64,000 nucleotides of DNA, from positions 29,660,464 to 29,724,463 of the forward strand of contig NC_083582.1 of the NCBI RefSeq assembly GCF_027579695.1, read 5' to 3'. The stretch comes from Neoarius graeffei. Lineage: Eukaryota > Chordata > Actinopteri > Siluriformes > Ariidae. Each line of letters starts with the position of its first letter. Position 1 is the first letter of the stretch. The translations under genes were made by a program, and so were the position numbers. The notes under the pieces are model-generated. The model saw nothing but the letters and a program-made list of their open reading frames with translations, ran no database searches and had not been told where the DNA came from. Positions 13,974-62,016 of this stretch are shown piece after piece.

Positions 13974-14738
13974 CGGTATTGTGTTACAGACTGTGTGAGG
14001 ATGTAATGCTCTATGTCACACAAATCAAAGTCAACTAAATGTAGCATGCATTATAAGTAGGGCTAGATATTCCCTTACCCTCGAGTGTAGTGATGTTTCT
14101 GACTTCCCCACTTACAGAAATAGCACTGACACCATGCTGTTCATTAGCCAGCCGCCGATATTCCTCAATGGAATAAACTGCTGTATTACATAATAAGGAC
14201 TAAATCACTAATGCTTTTTTTTAGTTGTTGTCATTTTAAAACTTTCTGTCTGCTTTTAAGCTTTGATAGAACTAACTCTGCCAAAGTTTCTGTGTACTAT
14301 TTCTATCTCACTCGTCGAGGCGAGTGCCATGGAATGGGATACCAATGACCAGATGCTCAAAAAAATAAAAAAATATGGCATTTTTTGTGACTGAAAATTG
14401 GGTGTTCTTTTGTAGTTCATGTTCTTCTTTGAAGTACTATGATTTTTGCCCAGTATTTGACAACTGTGACTGTGGTGCACGCCAGCTGTATCATCAGAAG
14501 TGTGGTCTGGACTTTGGATGGAGAAGAGCAGGTTTTTGACTGGATATTTCAAATGCTGTTCAGAGGAGGCCTTATATTATATTTGAGTGACAGAAACATA
14601 ATATCCTAAAAATCTTTACGTACATGTATTAGCCAAATATTCCAATTGTGCATGAGTATTGAAGTGTCTGTATTTCATTACATTTCACTGCAAATGTAAT
14701 AGCATAGGCTGTCTTTTGTTTTGTACTATTTTTGATAG
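13973..14738 (+). other. Intron or upstream DNA before the first arhgap22 exon
   Basis: No exon, repeat or start region is recognised. The last bases (tttttgatag) are the splice acceptor of the first visible arhgap22 exon. Confidence 0.7.
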
Positions 14739-14946
14739 GCATCTTTGGACAAGGCTTGGAGGACACAGTTCAGTATGAAAAGAAATTTGGTGTTCGACTT
14801 GCCCCACTTTTAGTCGAGCAATGTGTGAATTTTATTCGGGAGCAAGGACTCAATGAGGAGGGTCTCTTCAGGATGCCAGGCCAGGCCAACCTGGTCAAAG
14901 AGCTTCAGGATGCTTTTGACTGTGGAGAGAAACCTCAGTTTGACAG
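14739..14946 (+). CDS. arhgap22: arhgap22 exon A (start of RhoGAP domain)
   Basis: Acceptor tttgatag precedes GC ATC TTT. It encodes [10 protein letters not shown] through EKPQFD plus two bases of a split codon, and includes the catalytic arginine of GLFRMPG. The donor is GTATAG. Confidence 0.93.
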
Positions 14947-17558
14947 GTATAGGATTTTTTTAAATCAATATCTCTTTTTTGTGTCAGGATTTGTGCATCA
15001 GTATTTCTTAATATTATTTATATCACCAGTAACTGATATGAAAATATGCTGAGTATTTTGAAATACATTTTACAATTTGGATTGCCATAAAATGAAAGAT
15101 ATGATATTAAAGCAAATAACTGCCATTTCTATGATATTGACTATAATGACTGGGTGGTCCCTGGTTAGATCCTGATTATAGGTTATTGTCTCTGAGGAGT
15201 TTTGTATGTTCTTCACCTTGTCCATCCATATGGTTTCCTCAGGTTGTCTAGTTTCCTTCGACATCCCAAAACATGCCAACAACTGAATTGGCATCTGGCT
15301 TATAGGTTCCCCATAGATATGATTAAGTGTGTGAATATGTGTGTCCATAGTGTGCTGCAATGGACTGGCAGCCCAACCTGGATAGAGTTCCTCTTCACAC
15401 TCAGTGTTCCTGAGATTATGGCCCAGGTCATGATAAAATGGTTATTCAAGATGGATAGATGAATGAACTATCAGAACTAATGTTAATGACCTATCATAAC
15501 TTGCACTTTAACCATTTGTAGTAACACTGATGTCCACACTGTGGCTTCCCTGCTGAAGCTGTACCTCAGAGAGCTGCCTGAGCCAGTCATCCCCTTCTGC
15601 AAGTATGAGGATTTTCTTACTTGTGCTCAGCTTCTTGTCAAAGATGAAGAGGAGGTAAGTAATTACCAGTAATGATCTGCTAGCACTATCCCCTTTAGTC
15701 AAACAAGTAGCTTCATGCATGGACACACCACTGTCACAACTGCTTTGGTGGAATTAACTGTGTGACTTATAGTCTTATCAAGGCTGTATGCTTAGCTTTT
15801 GTGTCAACACTATTCACAGGGACTCCAAGAATTAGGGCAGCAAGTGAAAACTCTTCCCTCTGCAAACTACAACCTCCTGAAATATATTTGCAAGTATGTC
15901 AGTAGTACAGGCTTCAGGAGCTAACTAAAATACTGAACCAATTTTCTCCCATCCTAATAAAATACTTCTTGTGTCTGGACATTTAGGTTCCTTGATGAAG
16001 TGCAGTCACACTCTGGTGAGAACAAAATGAGTGTACAGAACTTGGCCACTGTGTTTGGACCAAACATTCTTCGTCCTAAAATGGAAGACCCAGTAGCTAT
16101 CATGGAAGGTATGTTTTGGTCAACAATTTATTAAGTAAATTCATCACCTATCTAATTGTGTCTCAAGGATACATTTGATCTGATAACATACTGTGCATTG
16201 CACTAAAGTCTTTTCATTTTAGAACACAGTTTGTTTTTACTTTGACATTGTGGATGTAAAAACTCCTTAGTTATTTTCTCTTTTCATTTGGCAGGAACCT
16301 CCCTGGTCCAGCATCTCATGACTGCACTCATCAGCAAGCATGATCAGTTGTATCCCAATCAGGAGTTTGAAGCACCTGAAGTCTCCATGGATGTGAGATC
16401 TCAGTGCCAGCACCACCAGCAGTCCAACCTTGTTGGCTGGATCTCTGAGGAAGATCTCCAAAGCCTGACACCTCCTGGGAAGAACCTCAACACTAGTGAC
16501 AACCCTAGCAGCAGCAGCGCCTCATCCCTGGATGGTATCCCAGCAGGCCCATCTCCTAAATCAGTCTCTCAAGGAAAAGCTGAGACAGCCATCAGTCCAA
16601 GCAAGCAAGCCAAAACTTTACCTTCCTGGAAATATACTTTCAAAGGTTCTTCACCACGACCACAACCTGCAAAAAATGCCAATCCATCAGCAGATGTGAC
16701 CAATGTCTCCAGTGGAAACTGGCTTATGAATGGACTCTCGTCATTGAGAGGGCACCGTCGTACTTCTACAGGTGAACGTGCAAAGGATTCTGGGTCATCA
16801 CAAAGATTATCAACCTATGATAATGTCACAATGTCAATGTCAAGCCCTGGGAGTGTTCCCAGTGTAGACAGCACTCAATGGTCCAACTTATCTTGCGAGA
16901 TCTCAGTGTCAGGGAGTGACAACTTAGAGGGAGACACTAGGACAGAATCAGATGAAAATTCTGTAGATCCAGAACAGACTGTGGATGAAGTAAACTACAT
17001 GGAGCAAGAGGATGCTAGTGGCAATATGGTGTCAACCTGCAGCAGTGACACCAATATACACAGCATAGTGCCAGTCATCACAATCATGGCCGAGGACACA
17101 GATGAAAGCTCCTCACCACTAGTCAGCATGGTAGCAGCACTTAAAGAGGAACTGAAGAGTCAGAAACTGGTTTATGAAACCAGAATCAACAAGTAAGTCT
17201 TGCATGTTCAAAAAGCAATCCATTACTAACTAAGCAATCCATTACTAGCTAAGAGTAAAAAAACTTATTTATTGTTTCTAAAAAGGACCTATTGTGTCAA
17301 AGTTTCCTTGATTCTTTTGTCTTTGCACTCTGCAGGCTGGAAGAGTCAAGTGCTCTACTCCATGCCCAGATGGAAAGATTAGAGCATGACATGGAACAAG
17401 AAAGAACGAAACAAAGAATGCTGGAAATCAAACTGAGGAACTCTGAAAGGGCTCGGGAGGATGCCGAAAACCGTAATCGGCTCCTGGAAAAAGAAATGGA
17501 GGACTTCTTTTCTACACTCGGAGATCTGGCCCTTGGAACTAGAACAAGTGACATCTAG
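14739..17558 (+). CDS. arhgap22: Rho GTPase-activating protein 22, 3' exons (partial gene)
   Basis: Six exons (14739-14946, 15522-15654, 15820-15893, 15987-16108, 16295-17192, 17336-17558) join in frame to 551 codons plus TAG, all with GT-AG introns. They start inside the protein at [10 protein letters not shown], just after where the PH domain ends in relatives, so the PH exons lie outside the window. The RhoGAP domain holds the arginine finger in [11 protein letters not shown] Ser-rich linker contains [15 protein letters not shown], and a C-terminal coiled coil contains [20 protein letters not shown]. The family stimulates GTP hydrolysis on Rac-type GTPases. The linker and tail match ARHGAP22 better than ARHGAP24, and mapk8 as the neighbour supports this. 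No frame lesions are seen. Confidence 0.93.
15120..15465 (+). mobile_element. Old V-SINE copy in an arhgap22 intron
   Basis: A diverged V-type SINE. The central domain is recognisable (gagttttgtatgttcttcacc, tagtttccttcgacatcccaaa), followed by a 3' part (atggactggcagcccaacc) that differs from the other SINEs in the window. It is much older than they are. Confidence 0.65.
15522..15654 (+). CDS. arhgap22: arhgap22 exon B (RhoGAP)
   Basis: The acceptor atttgtag completes the split Ser codon. The exon encodes [20 protein letters not shown] through KDEEE. The donor is GTAAGT. The LYLRELPEP block is a conserved RhoGAP helix. Confidence 0.95.
15820..15893 (+). CDS. arhgap22: arhgap22 exon C (RhoGAP)
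   Basis: Acceptor tattcacag; encodes [20 protein letters not shown] and KYIC; donor GTATGT after AA of a split Lys codon. Confidence 0.95.
15987..16108 (+). CDS. arhgap22: arhgap22 exon D (RhoGAP)
   Basis: Acceptor acatttag; encodes [20 protein letters not shown] and then [10 protein letters not shown], the conserved RhoGAP asparagine block; donor GTATGT. Confidence 0.95.
16295..17192 (+). CDS. arhgap22: arhgap22 exon E (end of RhoGAP and linker)
   Basis: A large exon of 898 bp. It begins [13 protein letters not shown] (last RhoGAP helix), then a Ser/Thr/Pro-rich, probably disordered linker with the family-specific blocks [11 protein letters not shown] and [15 protein letters not shown] and RLSTYDNV. 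It ends at the beginning of the coiled coil ([17 protein letters not shown]). The donor is GTAAGT. Confidence 0.95.
17336..17558 (+). CDS. arhgap22: arhgap22 last exon (coiled coil, stop)
   Basis: Acceptor actctgcag. Encodes a heptad-rich helix ([20 protein letters not shown]) and the conserved tail [15 protein letters not shown], ending TSDI and TAG at 17556-17558. Confidence 0.95.
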
Positions 17559-18106
17559 TTTCTGTGTGTTTAGGACATGATAGGAATCATCCACAAACAA
17601 GTCTGTGGTAACTGTGGGCAGTACTGCCTCTGCATTTCCTCAGGTCTCTCGAGAAGTGCGTGGACAGAAATCCCATGTTTATTCCATGACTATTTCTCTA
17701 ACCTCATGTTCCTTGATTGTCTTGACCAGGACCTAAAGGATGATAGAATATGTCAGGATGGACACAAGACCTTACTCCCCAAGGTCTACAACATATCACT
17801 GTGGATGTTAAGGTAGCCAGTTCCTACCAGTAATGTTAGGCTATTTAGCCAGTTGTTTACACTTACAGCTCTTTTGTCTGGCTCTTAATCCCAGTAAAGA
17901 AAAAGATTTTCAACTAATGAAAAATTTAAAGACCATTCATAACCAAAGTCTATAAATTGCTGGTATTATGTGGTTTGGGAACAAAGTGTGACCACTGCCC
18001 TGGAAGAAAAAAGTAAGAAATATAACGACTGTGCCTTTGTAGAGGTTTGGTGTTGGAAAACTATCAACTGGTTTGCTTGACTCAAACAGTTACCAGTTTT
18101 GGAATT

Positions 18107-18457
18107 CCATCCATCCATCCATTATTTGTAGCCGCTTATCCTGTACAGGGTCGCAGGCAAGCTGGAGCCTATCCCAGCTGACTATTGGTGAGAGGCGGGG
18201 TACACCCTGGACAAGTCACCAGGTCATCACAGGGCTAACACATAGACACAGACAACCATTCACACTCAGAGCCACCAATTAGCCTAACCTGCATGCCTTT
18301 GGACTGTGGGGGAAACCGGAGCACCTGGAGGAAACCCACACAGACATGGGAAGAGCATGCAAACTCCACACAGAAAGGCCCTCATTGGCCACTGGGCTCG
18401 AACACGGACCTTCTTGATGTGAGGTGACAGTGCTAACCACTACACCACCATGCTGCC
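18107..18457 (-). mobile_element. tRNA-headed SINE, copy 7, in the arhgap22 3' UTR
   Basis: Reverse copy with a (CCAT)n tail and a 13-bp target duplication, cagttttggaatt, at 18094-18106 and 18458-18470. A complete SINE is therefore carried antisense in the mature arhgap22 transcript if the distal poly(A) sites are used. Confidence 0.93.
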
Positions 18458-19043
18458 CAGTTTTGGAATTAATATTTGAAAAAAAATTCATGTGGTGTAT
18501 TATATGAAAATGAAAGGACTTGTGAGATTGAAAGTCAATGTTATGAAAAGACACAATTACAAAACACAACATACATGGGAAATGGTTATTCTTAGATTTT
18601 ATGAGATTTAAGAAAGTGTTTAGAGGTTAATATAATGTTATAAGAATGTGTTCATGGTGTTGAGTTTATTCTATAGTGTACAAAATCATTACAAGGATGT
18701 GCTGTGTACATTTCATTTTGGAGGTGTCCAAATCAGGCACTGAAGTAATGATATTTTAGTAATAACACCTATGAAAATTGTTACATCTCTTTTTGTTATA
18801 CTTGATAAAGGAGCAGTCATTGTTTATAAATCTGTATTCCAACTGGAAATACAGTATGACACATGGCTCTATTTGCAATGGACATTTTTTTTTTTTTTTA
18901 ATTTCCACCCAGTATTCCTAATACACTTCTCATATCTGTTGATTTAATTCACCAAATCACAGACGGTTCCGCTGGGTGTGGTAGCTTCTCATGCTAAAAT
19001 TTATTTATGGATATAGTTCAAAAGTTTTTTTTCCCCCCCTTTT

Positions 19044-19049
19044 AATAAA
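19044..19049 (+). terminator. Candidate poly(A) signal of arhgap22 (proximal)
   Basis: AATAAA in a T-rich context, about 1.49 kb after the stop codon. Confidence 0.5.
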
Positions 19050-19236
19050 TGTCAAGCATAGTATGATGTCATACACAGTCCATCTCAACATGCTATTCAT
19101 ATTTTTGAATCACTGATCAGTTAAATGTGGTGCTATGTATCTGTACACAAATATGTGCAATTAAATAGAAAACTGGAAAATAGATTAATTTTTAGGTGTT
19201 TTTTTCCCCACAAATCACAATTTATGTCTACAGGCC

Positions 19237-19242
19237 AATAAA
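19237..19242 (+). terminator. Candidate poly(A) signal of arhgap22 (distal)
   Basis: AATAAA in ggccaataaaatgtg, about 160 bases before the opposing mapk8 poly(A) signal. Confidence 0.5.
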
Positions 19243-19389
19243 ATGTGACGAAGTGTGTATGTAGCCAGATATCACAGAGAAACCTGCAGTGAAGATACAG
19301 GGGATGAAATTTTAAGGTTCTGCTCAGCCAAATCCAGAATACTAACAGAGTTTTTCAGGAGCTACAAAATCAGACAAAAAGAAGCATAA

Positions 19390-22320
19390 TTCCAACAGAA
19401 GTATTTATTTGCAGTACATCTTAACATTGGATTGGTGAGATCCCAGTGCATGTATTCTAGTAGTGCACTTCGAAGAAGGAGCACAAAGAGTAAGGATTTT
19501 GCATTGCCAGTATTGCTAGCAAAGATTACAGACCAGTTTACACAAGTAGTCTTTAAGGGATTTTTTTTTTTGTCTTTCAGCCTTATTAGAATGATCCATT
19601 GCCCATGTAAATCATACACCTCCGTCGCAATTCAGATCATCAGTTTTTGTGACACAAATTAACTTGAATCACAAAGAACTTACTTAAAAATAAAAGATCC
19701 AAATTCATGAATTTAGCATTTCATTTGAGCTGAATTAAACTGAACTGAATTTACAGTACCTAACATTTCTATACCTTTGGGAACATACAGCTAACATACT
19801 GTAGCTAGATACACTTACAAGTAAGCACACAGAGCAGAGGGTATTGCACATGAACTGTTAAAAGTAAAGGAAAAAAGAGAGAACAAAAATTTACATTACA
19901 GTCCTTTTACTTCTACGTGAAATATACATACTGTACAAAACTAGACTTTTTTTTTCCTATCGACAAACTTTCAAATAAATAAATAATGGAATTTGTATTA
20001 ACACAACCTGGACACCTAATGGGCAGCTAAATATCCAAGAAGCAGTAGAAATTTGGAGTGAGGTAGTTGATCAATGTGTACTTTAATTAGAATTATAATG
20101 TCATTGTAATGTGACAGAACTGTAATTGCACCATCACATCCAAAGAAATAAAAGAAACGCAAATTCATCGAAAGATGAAATTTGATTAAAAAATAAAATA
20201 AAATCATCCGATGCTTCCTTCCGAAAGAAGGCCAAAGAAATATAAGAGCACTTCGAACAAAATACAACAAAGAATGAAACGCTAACTGCAAAAGTCTAGA
20301 AACCTGTGCTGCAACATGATTAAAAAGAGTCATAAATTTTGTTGGCCATCCATTCAGCATTATCCTATTCAACTTCCTGCCAATCGCCACATACATAAAC
20401 CCCTCAATAACATGACGTTTTACATTCTATAACACAGTCTCAAAGACCATCACCACCATATCAACATTAGCTTTTCTTCGAACACTTAGCCTTAAAGAAT
20501 GTATAACTATCTTTCACGAATATTTACAATTGGACAACTTTGATACATTTTGCAAAAACAAAAACTATCCTACTGAAATCAAAGGCTGTCACGTTGATCA
20601 TGGTACACGACACGCCATCACTCCTCAAATCGGTCACACACACATTAAAAAAAAAAAAAGACAGACACCACAAATCATTAACTGTGATCTGCTCTGGAAT
20701 TTCCAAGAACTTTTTATGAGTTATTTGCAAATGAATGACAGGCACTTTCATAAGAAACATGAAAATAAGTCCAAAAGGAAACTGCTGTTGCATACAGGTT
20801 TAGGATTTAGCACTGACTTGCTTTGTTTGGTTGCATTGCATCAACAGGCAGGCATACAAGTCTAGTCACAGATCTGCCGATTATTGAAAGGGCATTAGTT
20901 ATTCAAGGTTACTGATTTGTGCTGAATTTTATGAAAACAAAACCATTCAGTTTTACAAAAATGGAGGGAAAAAACCAACCCTAATAGTACTAAGGTAACA
21001 CTTTTCATTAGGTTTCCTGTAACTTACATTACTTACACAGCTTTATTCAATATAAACCATAAACCTCAGCATGTTAACAATTATTAAATGTTTATAACTT
21101 ACTGAACATTGGTGTTCAGGTAGAAATATTACAACTTTCTGTTCAGCCTGAGTTCTGAATTTCCCAGCTAACAACCACATAACTCACGGTCTCACTGTAG
21201 GCTTCATTTTACTCAGTTACTTTGTTAAGGTTACTTATGGATTATTAATGCTGGCGTTCATGGTTTGTTCATAGTATTGGTCATGTATTAAATAACGTCA
21301 CTTAATGGAGGCTTAATGTGAAGCGTTACCAACAAAATATCTGAATGAGACAGCCTTACAGTACAATCTTACAGAATATGTCACTTTTTTTATCATTTCA
21401 AATCATAACTCACATAATGCAAGTCTTATAATGCACCACAAAAGTGTGTCTAAATGACACATTACAGTAGGCACAGAATACCCAGAATGCACTGTGCCAT
21501 TTAGAGCCATGACCTATACTGTAAATAGGTTTTCACAAATGTTCTGTGCCAAATATCCACAACAAACTGTTCACCTTACAAGAGCCTTGCAACATTCCAG
21601 GGCCAAACTGTACAAAGCACTAAAGATAAAAAATAATAAATAAACTAACCTTTAATTTACCCTTTACTGTCATTTAGATTTTAACATCAAATCCTGTACA
21701 GTATGGATCATATACAGAGACATGTGTATTGAGTCTATAAAGTCCTGTAGCAAAATCAACCAAAAAAAGGGGATAAAATAAGTTTGTTAAAATGCCTATT
21801 ATAAATAATTTTGTAAAATAGTCAAAGAACTGAATATATGCATTATGACCTGATCTCAGCATTAAGTAATGCGAGAAAGACTCTAAAGTAATATTTGCTT
21901 GTTAAACAATTATTTTGGAAATTCATTCAAGATGCATTATATTTAACTCTGAAACAGTAACAGAATGGAAGAGCCGAGTCTTTAACACAACGTGCCATTC
22001 TGCTCAACTGTGATAAACTTGGCGCACAGCAATCTTGAACCCCAAAGCATCTTCAAATATAAATTTAACATACAACTGTTACAAATGAATAACATGGCAT
22101 TGAGGAGATGCAGCGGTAGTTTCAGTCTGACACTAAATCTAGTTCCCACCCCCCAAAAAAAGCAACCGAAGTAACGCTGGTTTGGTGTAAAAGCTTCTTA
22201 AGGTGCCTCTTAAAAACTCTCAGCTTACTCCGACTTTTTCCCCTGACCAAAAAGATGAAGACGAGTCAGTCTGAAAACGGATGGAGGAACGTCACGGAGG
22301 TGAGAAGGACGGGGTGATGG
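19390..22320 (-). other. mapk8: mapk8 3' UTR
   Basis: About 2.9 kb of AT-rich sequence after the mapk8 stop, with no recognisable frame or transposon. Its end is inferred from the minus-strand AATAAA at 19404-19409. The length is inference, but an uninterrupted stretch without repeats in such a transposon-rich window fits a conserved UTR. Confidence 0.6.
19404..19409 (-). terminator. Candidate poly(A) signal of mapk8
   Basis: Reads AATAAA on the minus strand (tttatt on the plus). It is the last clear signal before the arhgap22 end. Confidence 0.5.
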
Positions 22321-58426
<36,106 letters not shown>

Positions 58427-58475
58427 TACAACCCCAATTCCAAAAAAGTTGGGACAAAGTACAAACTGTAAATAA

Positions 58476-59699
58476 GGCCCACTTTACACGGGGACGGTAT
58501 AAAACAAAAACGCAAAAGTCCGTTTTTGTTCTCACTTTTTTCCGCGTCTACACGACCGTTTTCAAGGAGGAAATCTGCGTCTATACGGTGACGCATAAAT
58601 GTCTCCGCTATGTCTGCACGCATGCGCAACGTCTTCTGTCTTGTCTGATCTGCACCGCTGTTCTGTCAAGTTATCCTACCAAGCCTACTACGCATGTGCG
58701 AAATCCAGGAGGGTAGGAAAATTTAACAGTAGTTTTGTCCCACCGATCAGCTGGGCTGATAGAAAATCGGTGAGAATTTCACGCATTTGCCGATTTTTAT
58801 GTTTTGTGCGTATTGGTCGAGTCTTTGGCTGAGTCAAATAATTTGTAATGACTTATTTTGAATAATAAAACGGTCTGTATGAGAACTTGCTAGGATAACT
58901 TTACAGAACACCGGTCCGGCTGAGGTACTGTAGTGCTCGAGGGAGGAGCAGGAGCAAACCGAAACTCTTTTAATCTGCCTTTATTAAGTAACACTCACTC
59001 TTGTTTCGGTGAAGAAGAGAAAAGGCAGTGTCCATCTCAGCAAAATAAACCCGTTCGGCTGCTAGTTTTGTTTTCAGTCTCGGGTTTATGGTTTCACGAG
59101 CGGCTTGAATAGGCGGCGCGCGCGTGCACGCACACGCGTGTGCGCGTAACTTGGCGACACCAAACTGAGGAGCTCCAGCCGGGCGGGTGAGCAGGAAAAC
59201 ACATCTACTGCATTAAACACAGAGCAGCTTGAAGGTCTGTTGGATCGATGTAATCAGACATGCTCTTACTTTTTTTTTTTGGATAGGACAGTGTAGAGAG
59301 ACAGGAAATAAGTGGGAGAAAGAGACAGGGAGGGATCGGGAAATGACCTCGGGTCGGAACCGAACCTGGGTCCCCGGATTTTATGGTATGATGCCTTAGC
59401 CATCTGAGCCACGACACCCCCACTTACTTTCTTGCTTCCCGGGCTGGCATGTACAGTATATGACACATGTATGACGTAAACGCGTACCCGACGTGAGCAG
59501 ATCCGAGCAGAGTTTCGCGTATTGGGTAGTTTAGACGGATACGCAATGGGGGCCGTTTTTAAACTTATCCACTTTGGAAGGCGTTTTCAATTTTATCCGT
59601 TTTTCAGCCTCGGAAACGCCGTCCTCGTGTAAACGAAAGGCACTTCTGATAAAATATTTAGTCGTTTTTACCCGACAGCGTCCTCGTGTAAACGGGCCC
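58476..59699. mobile_element. Harbinger-like MITE, copy 2
   Basis: Same ends as copy 1, flanked by TAA (58473-58475 and 59700-59702). Larger because it has an extra interior part (58680-59215) and a SINE (59268-59425). Confidence 0.78.
59268..59425 (-). mobile_element. Second, different tRNA-derived SINE
   Basis: On the minus strand: gtcgtggctcagatggctaa, then cccaggttcggttccgaccc (B box), ending in ctctacactgtcctatcc. It belongs to a different SINE family from the others. The matching site in the copy-1 MITE is empty. Confidence 0.8.
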
Positions 59700-59955
59700 T
59701 AAAAACGGAATGCAATAACTTAGAAATCTCAAAAACTGATATTGTATTCACAATCGAACATAGACAAATGTCGAAAGTGAGACATTTTGAAATTTCATGC
59801 CAAATATTGGCTCATTTGAAATTTCATGACAGCAACACATCTCAAAAAAGTTGGGACAGAGGCAATAAGAGGCTGGAAAAGTTAAAGGTACAAAAAAGGA
59901 ACAGCTGGAGGACCAAATTGCAACTCATTAGGTCAATTGGCAATAGGTCATTAAC

Positions 59956-60595
59956 ATGACTGGGTATAAAAAGAGCATCTTGGAGTGGCAGCGGCTCTCA
60001 GAAGTAAAGATGGGAAGAGGATCACCAATCCCCCTAATTCTGCGCCGACAAATAGTGGAGCAATATCAGAAAGGAGTTCGACAGTGTAAAATTGCAAAGA
60101 GTTTGAACATATCATCATCTACAGTGCATAATATCATCAAAAGATTCAGAGAATCTGGAAGAATCTCTGTGCGTAAGGGTCAAGGCCGGAAAACCATACT
60201 GGGTTCCCGTGATCTTCGGGCCCTTAGACGGCACTGCATCACATACAGGCATGCTTCTGTATTGGAAATCACAAAATGGGCTCAGGAATATTTCCAGACA
60301 ACATTATCTGTCAACACAATTCACCGTGCCATCCACCATTGCCAGCTAAAATTCTATAGTTCAAAGAAGCCGTATCTAAACATGATCCAGAAGCGCAGAC
60401 GTCTTCTCTGGGCCAAGGCTCATTTAAAATGGACTGTGGCAAAGTGGAAAACTGTTCTGTGGTCAGACGGATCAAAATTTGAAGTTCTTTATGGAAATCA
60501 GGGAGCCGTGTCATTTGGACTAAAGAGGAGAAGGACGACCCAAGTTGTTATCAGCACTCAGTTCAGAAGCCTGCATCTCTGATGGCATGGGATTG
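59956..60595 (+). pseudogene. Tc1-like transposase (family 4), 3' half missing
   Basis: A 208-codon frame with two HTH blocks (IPLILRRQIVEQYQKG and SSSTVHNIIKRFRESG) and KWKTVLWSDGSKFEVL with the first catalytic Asp (the family norm SDE is SDG here). It ends near 60582 because the sequence switches to another element. The remaining catalytic residues are gone. Confidence 0.9.
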
Positions 60596-60870
60596 TACAA
60601 CCCCGATTCCAAAAAAGTTGGGACAAAGTACAAATTGTAAATAAAAATGGAATGCAATGATGTGGAAGTTTCAAAATTCCAAATTTTATTCAGAATAGAA
60701 CATAGATGACATATCAAATGTTTAAACTGAGCAAATGCATCATTTAAAGAGAAAAATTAGGTGATTTTAAATTTCATGACAACAACACATCTCAAAAAAG
60801 TTGAGACAAGGCCATGTTTACCACTGTGAGACATCCCCTTTTCTGTTTACCACTGTGAGACATCCCCTTT
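60596..60870 (+). mobile_element. 5' end of another Tc1-like copy
   Basis: A second tacaaccccgattccaaaa start in the same direction, continuing to catgtttaccactgtgagac. A 28-29-base unit (gtttaccactgtgagacat and on) is repeated twice at about 60815-60870. It is cut by the retrotransposon that follows. Confidence 0.8.
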
Positions 60871-60931
60871 GTGAACTCAGTTCTGGCCTGCCGTCCCTCT
60901 GTGCTCCACCCACCCATACGAACTGCTACAG

Positions 60932-60949
60932 TGGTGCCGAAACCCGGGA
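60932..60949 (+). promoter_or_regulatory. tRNA-type primer-binding site
   Basis: TGGTGCCGAAACCCGGGA starts two bases after gctaca, the likely LTR end. Its complement ends in CCA and looks like a tRNA 3' end. I do not name the tRNA. Confidence 0.75.
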
Positions 60950-60977
60950 AATTGGAGCGCAGAAGCAGAACAGCCCC

Positions 60978-62016
60978 ATGGAGTCCTCCCCTTTCGCCGA
61001 CCTGGTCCACGTCCTCGCCACGGCCCAGCAAAGCCAGCACCAGGCGCTAGTCGCCCTCCGGAAGGAGCAGGAACAGCGGTTTGAGGCCTTCAGCAGGAAG
61101 AGCGACAGGCGTTCCGGCACCTCCTCGCGTCGGCGGGATCCACCAACTCCACCACCGCGGGCCCGTCCCCCCTCACCCTAACGAAGATGGGCCCGCAGGA
61201 CGACCCCGAGACCTTCCTCTTGCTCTTTGAGCAGGTAGCAGAGACCTCGGGGTGACCGGTGGAACAGCGCGCTGCGCGCCTCCTCCCCCTGCTAACGGGA
61301 GAGGCGCAGCTGGCCGCGCTACAGCTCCCCGCCGACTGGCCTACGCGGACCTTCGCCAGGCCATCCTCCAGCGTGTGAGGTGCACCCCCGAGCAACAACG
61401 GCAGCGCTTCCGCGCTTTGCGCTTGGAGGAAGTCGGCCGGCCGTTCACGTTTGGCCAGCAACTCTGAGACGCCTGCGGGCGGTGGTTGAGGGCCGACAAC
61501 CGCGACGCCGAGGGAATCAATCAGTCATCGATCAGGTGGTACTGGAGCAGTTCATCGCGCGCCTACCAGCCGGAACTGCAGAGTGGGTCCAGTGCCACCG
61601 CCCGGCGTCGCTGGATCAGGCAATCGAGCTGGCGGAGGACCATTTGGCGGCTGTCCCGATGGCAGGGCAGCAGACAACCTCTTTTCTCCTCTCCTCTTTC
61701 TCTCCCTCTCCTCCTGTGTCTCATCCTCGCCCCGTTCCCCCACCGCGGAGGTGGGGGCCGGCGCCACCCCAGCCGGCCCACCGCACCCTCCCGTTTCCCC
61801 CTTCTGTGTCTGTCTCTCCCCCCCCTCAGGTGAGTGAGCCCCAGAGCACCAGTACGAAGAGGAAGCCCGGGCCGGTTTGCTGGCACTGCGGGGAGCCAGG
61901 CCACCTCCAACAACAGTGCTCGGTAATGGAGGTGGGCATGGTGGTTCGGATCCCCGACGCGCCAGGAGCTGCCCTCGATCGGGCCGGAGCGTACCGCATA
62001 CCGGTGAGTGTCCGAG
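60978..62016 (+). pseudogene. Gag of the Gmr1-like element, broken
   Basis: Starts MESSPFADLVHVLATAQQSQ. The frame is lost near 61181, passes through GC-rich out-of-frame sequence, and is readable again from about 61500 (VLEQFIARLPAGTAEWVQCH). The CCHC knuckle CWHCGEPGHLQQQC is at 61880-61921. This frame then runs into the protease. Confidence 0.8.

Larger units (their letters stand above)
17559..19260 (+). other. arhgap22: arhgap22 3' UTR
   Basis: AT-rich non-coding sequence after the stop, ending with two candidate poly(A) signals. It contains a reverse-oriented SINE (18107-18457). The exact cleavage site cannot be seen. Confidence 0.7.
58427..60595 (+). mobile_element. Tc1-like element, 3'-deleted, split by a MITE
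   Basis: Starts tacaaccccaattccaaaa. It is interrupted at 58476 by the Harbinger-like MITE and resumes at 59703 with aaacggaatgcaataac. The transposase N-terminal half follows and stops abruptly at about 60595, where a second 5' end begins. Confidence 0.85.
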
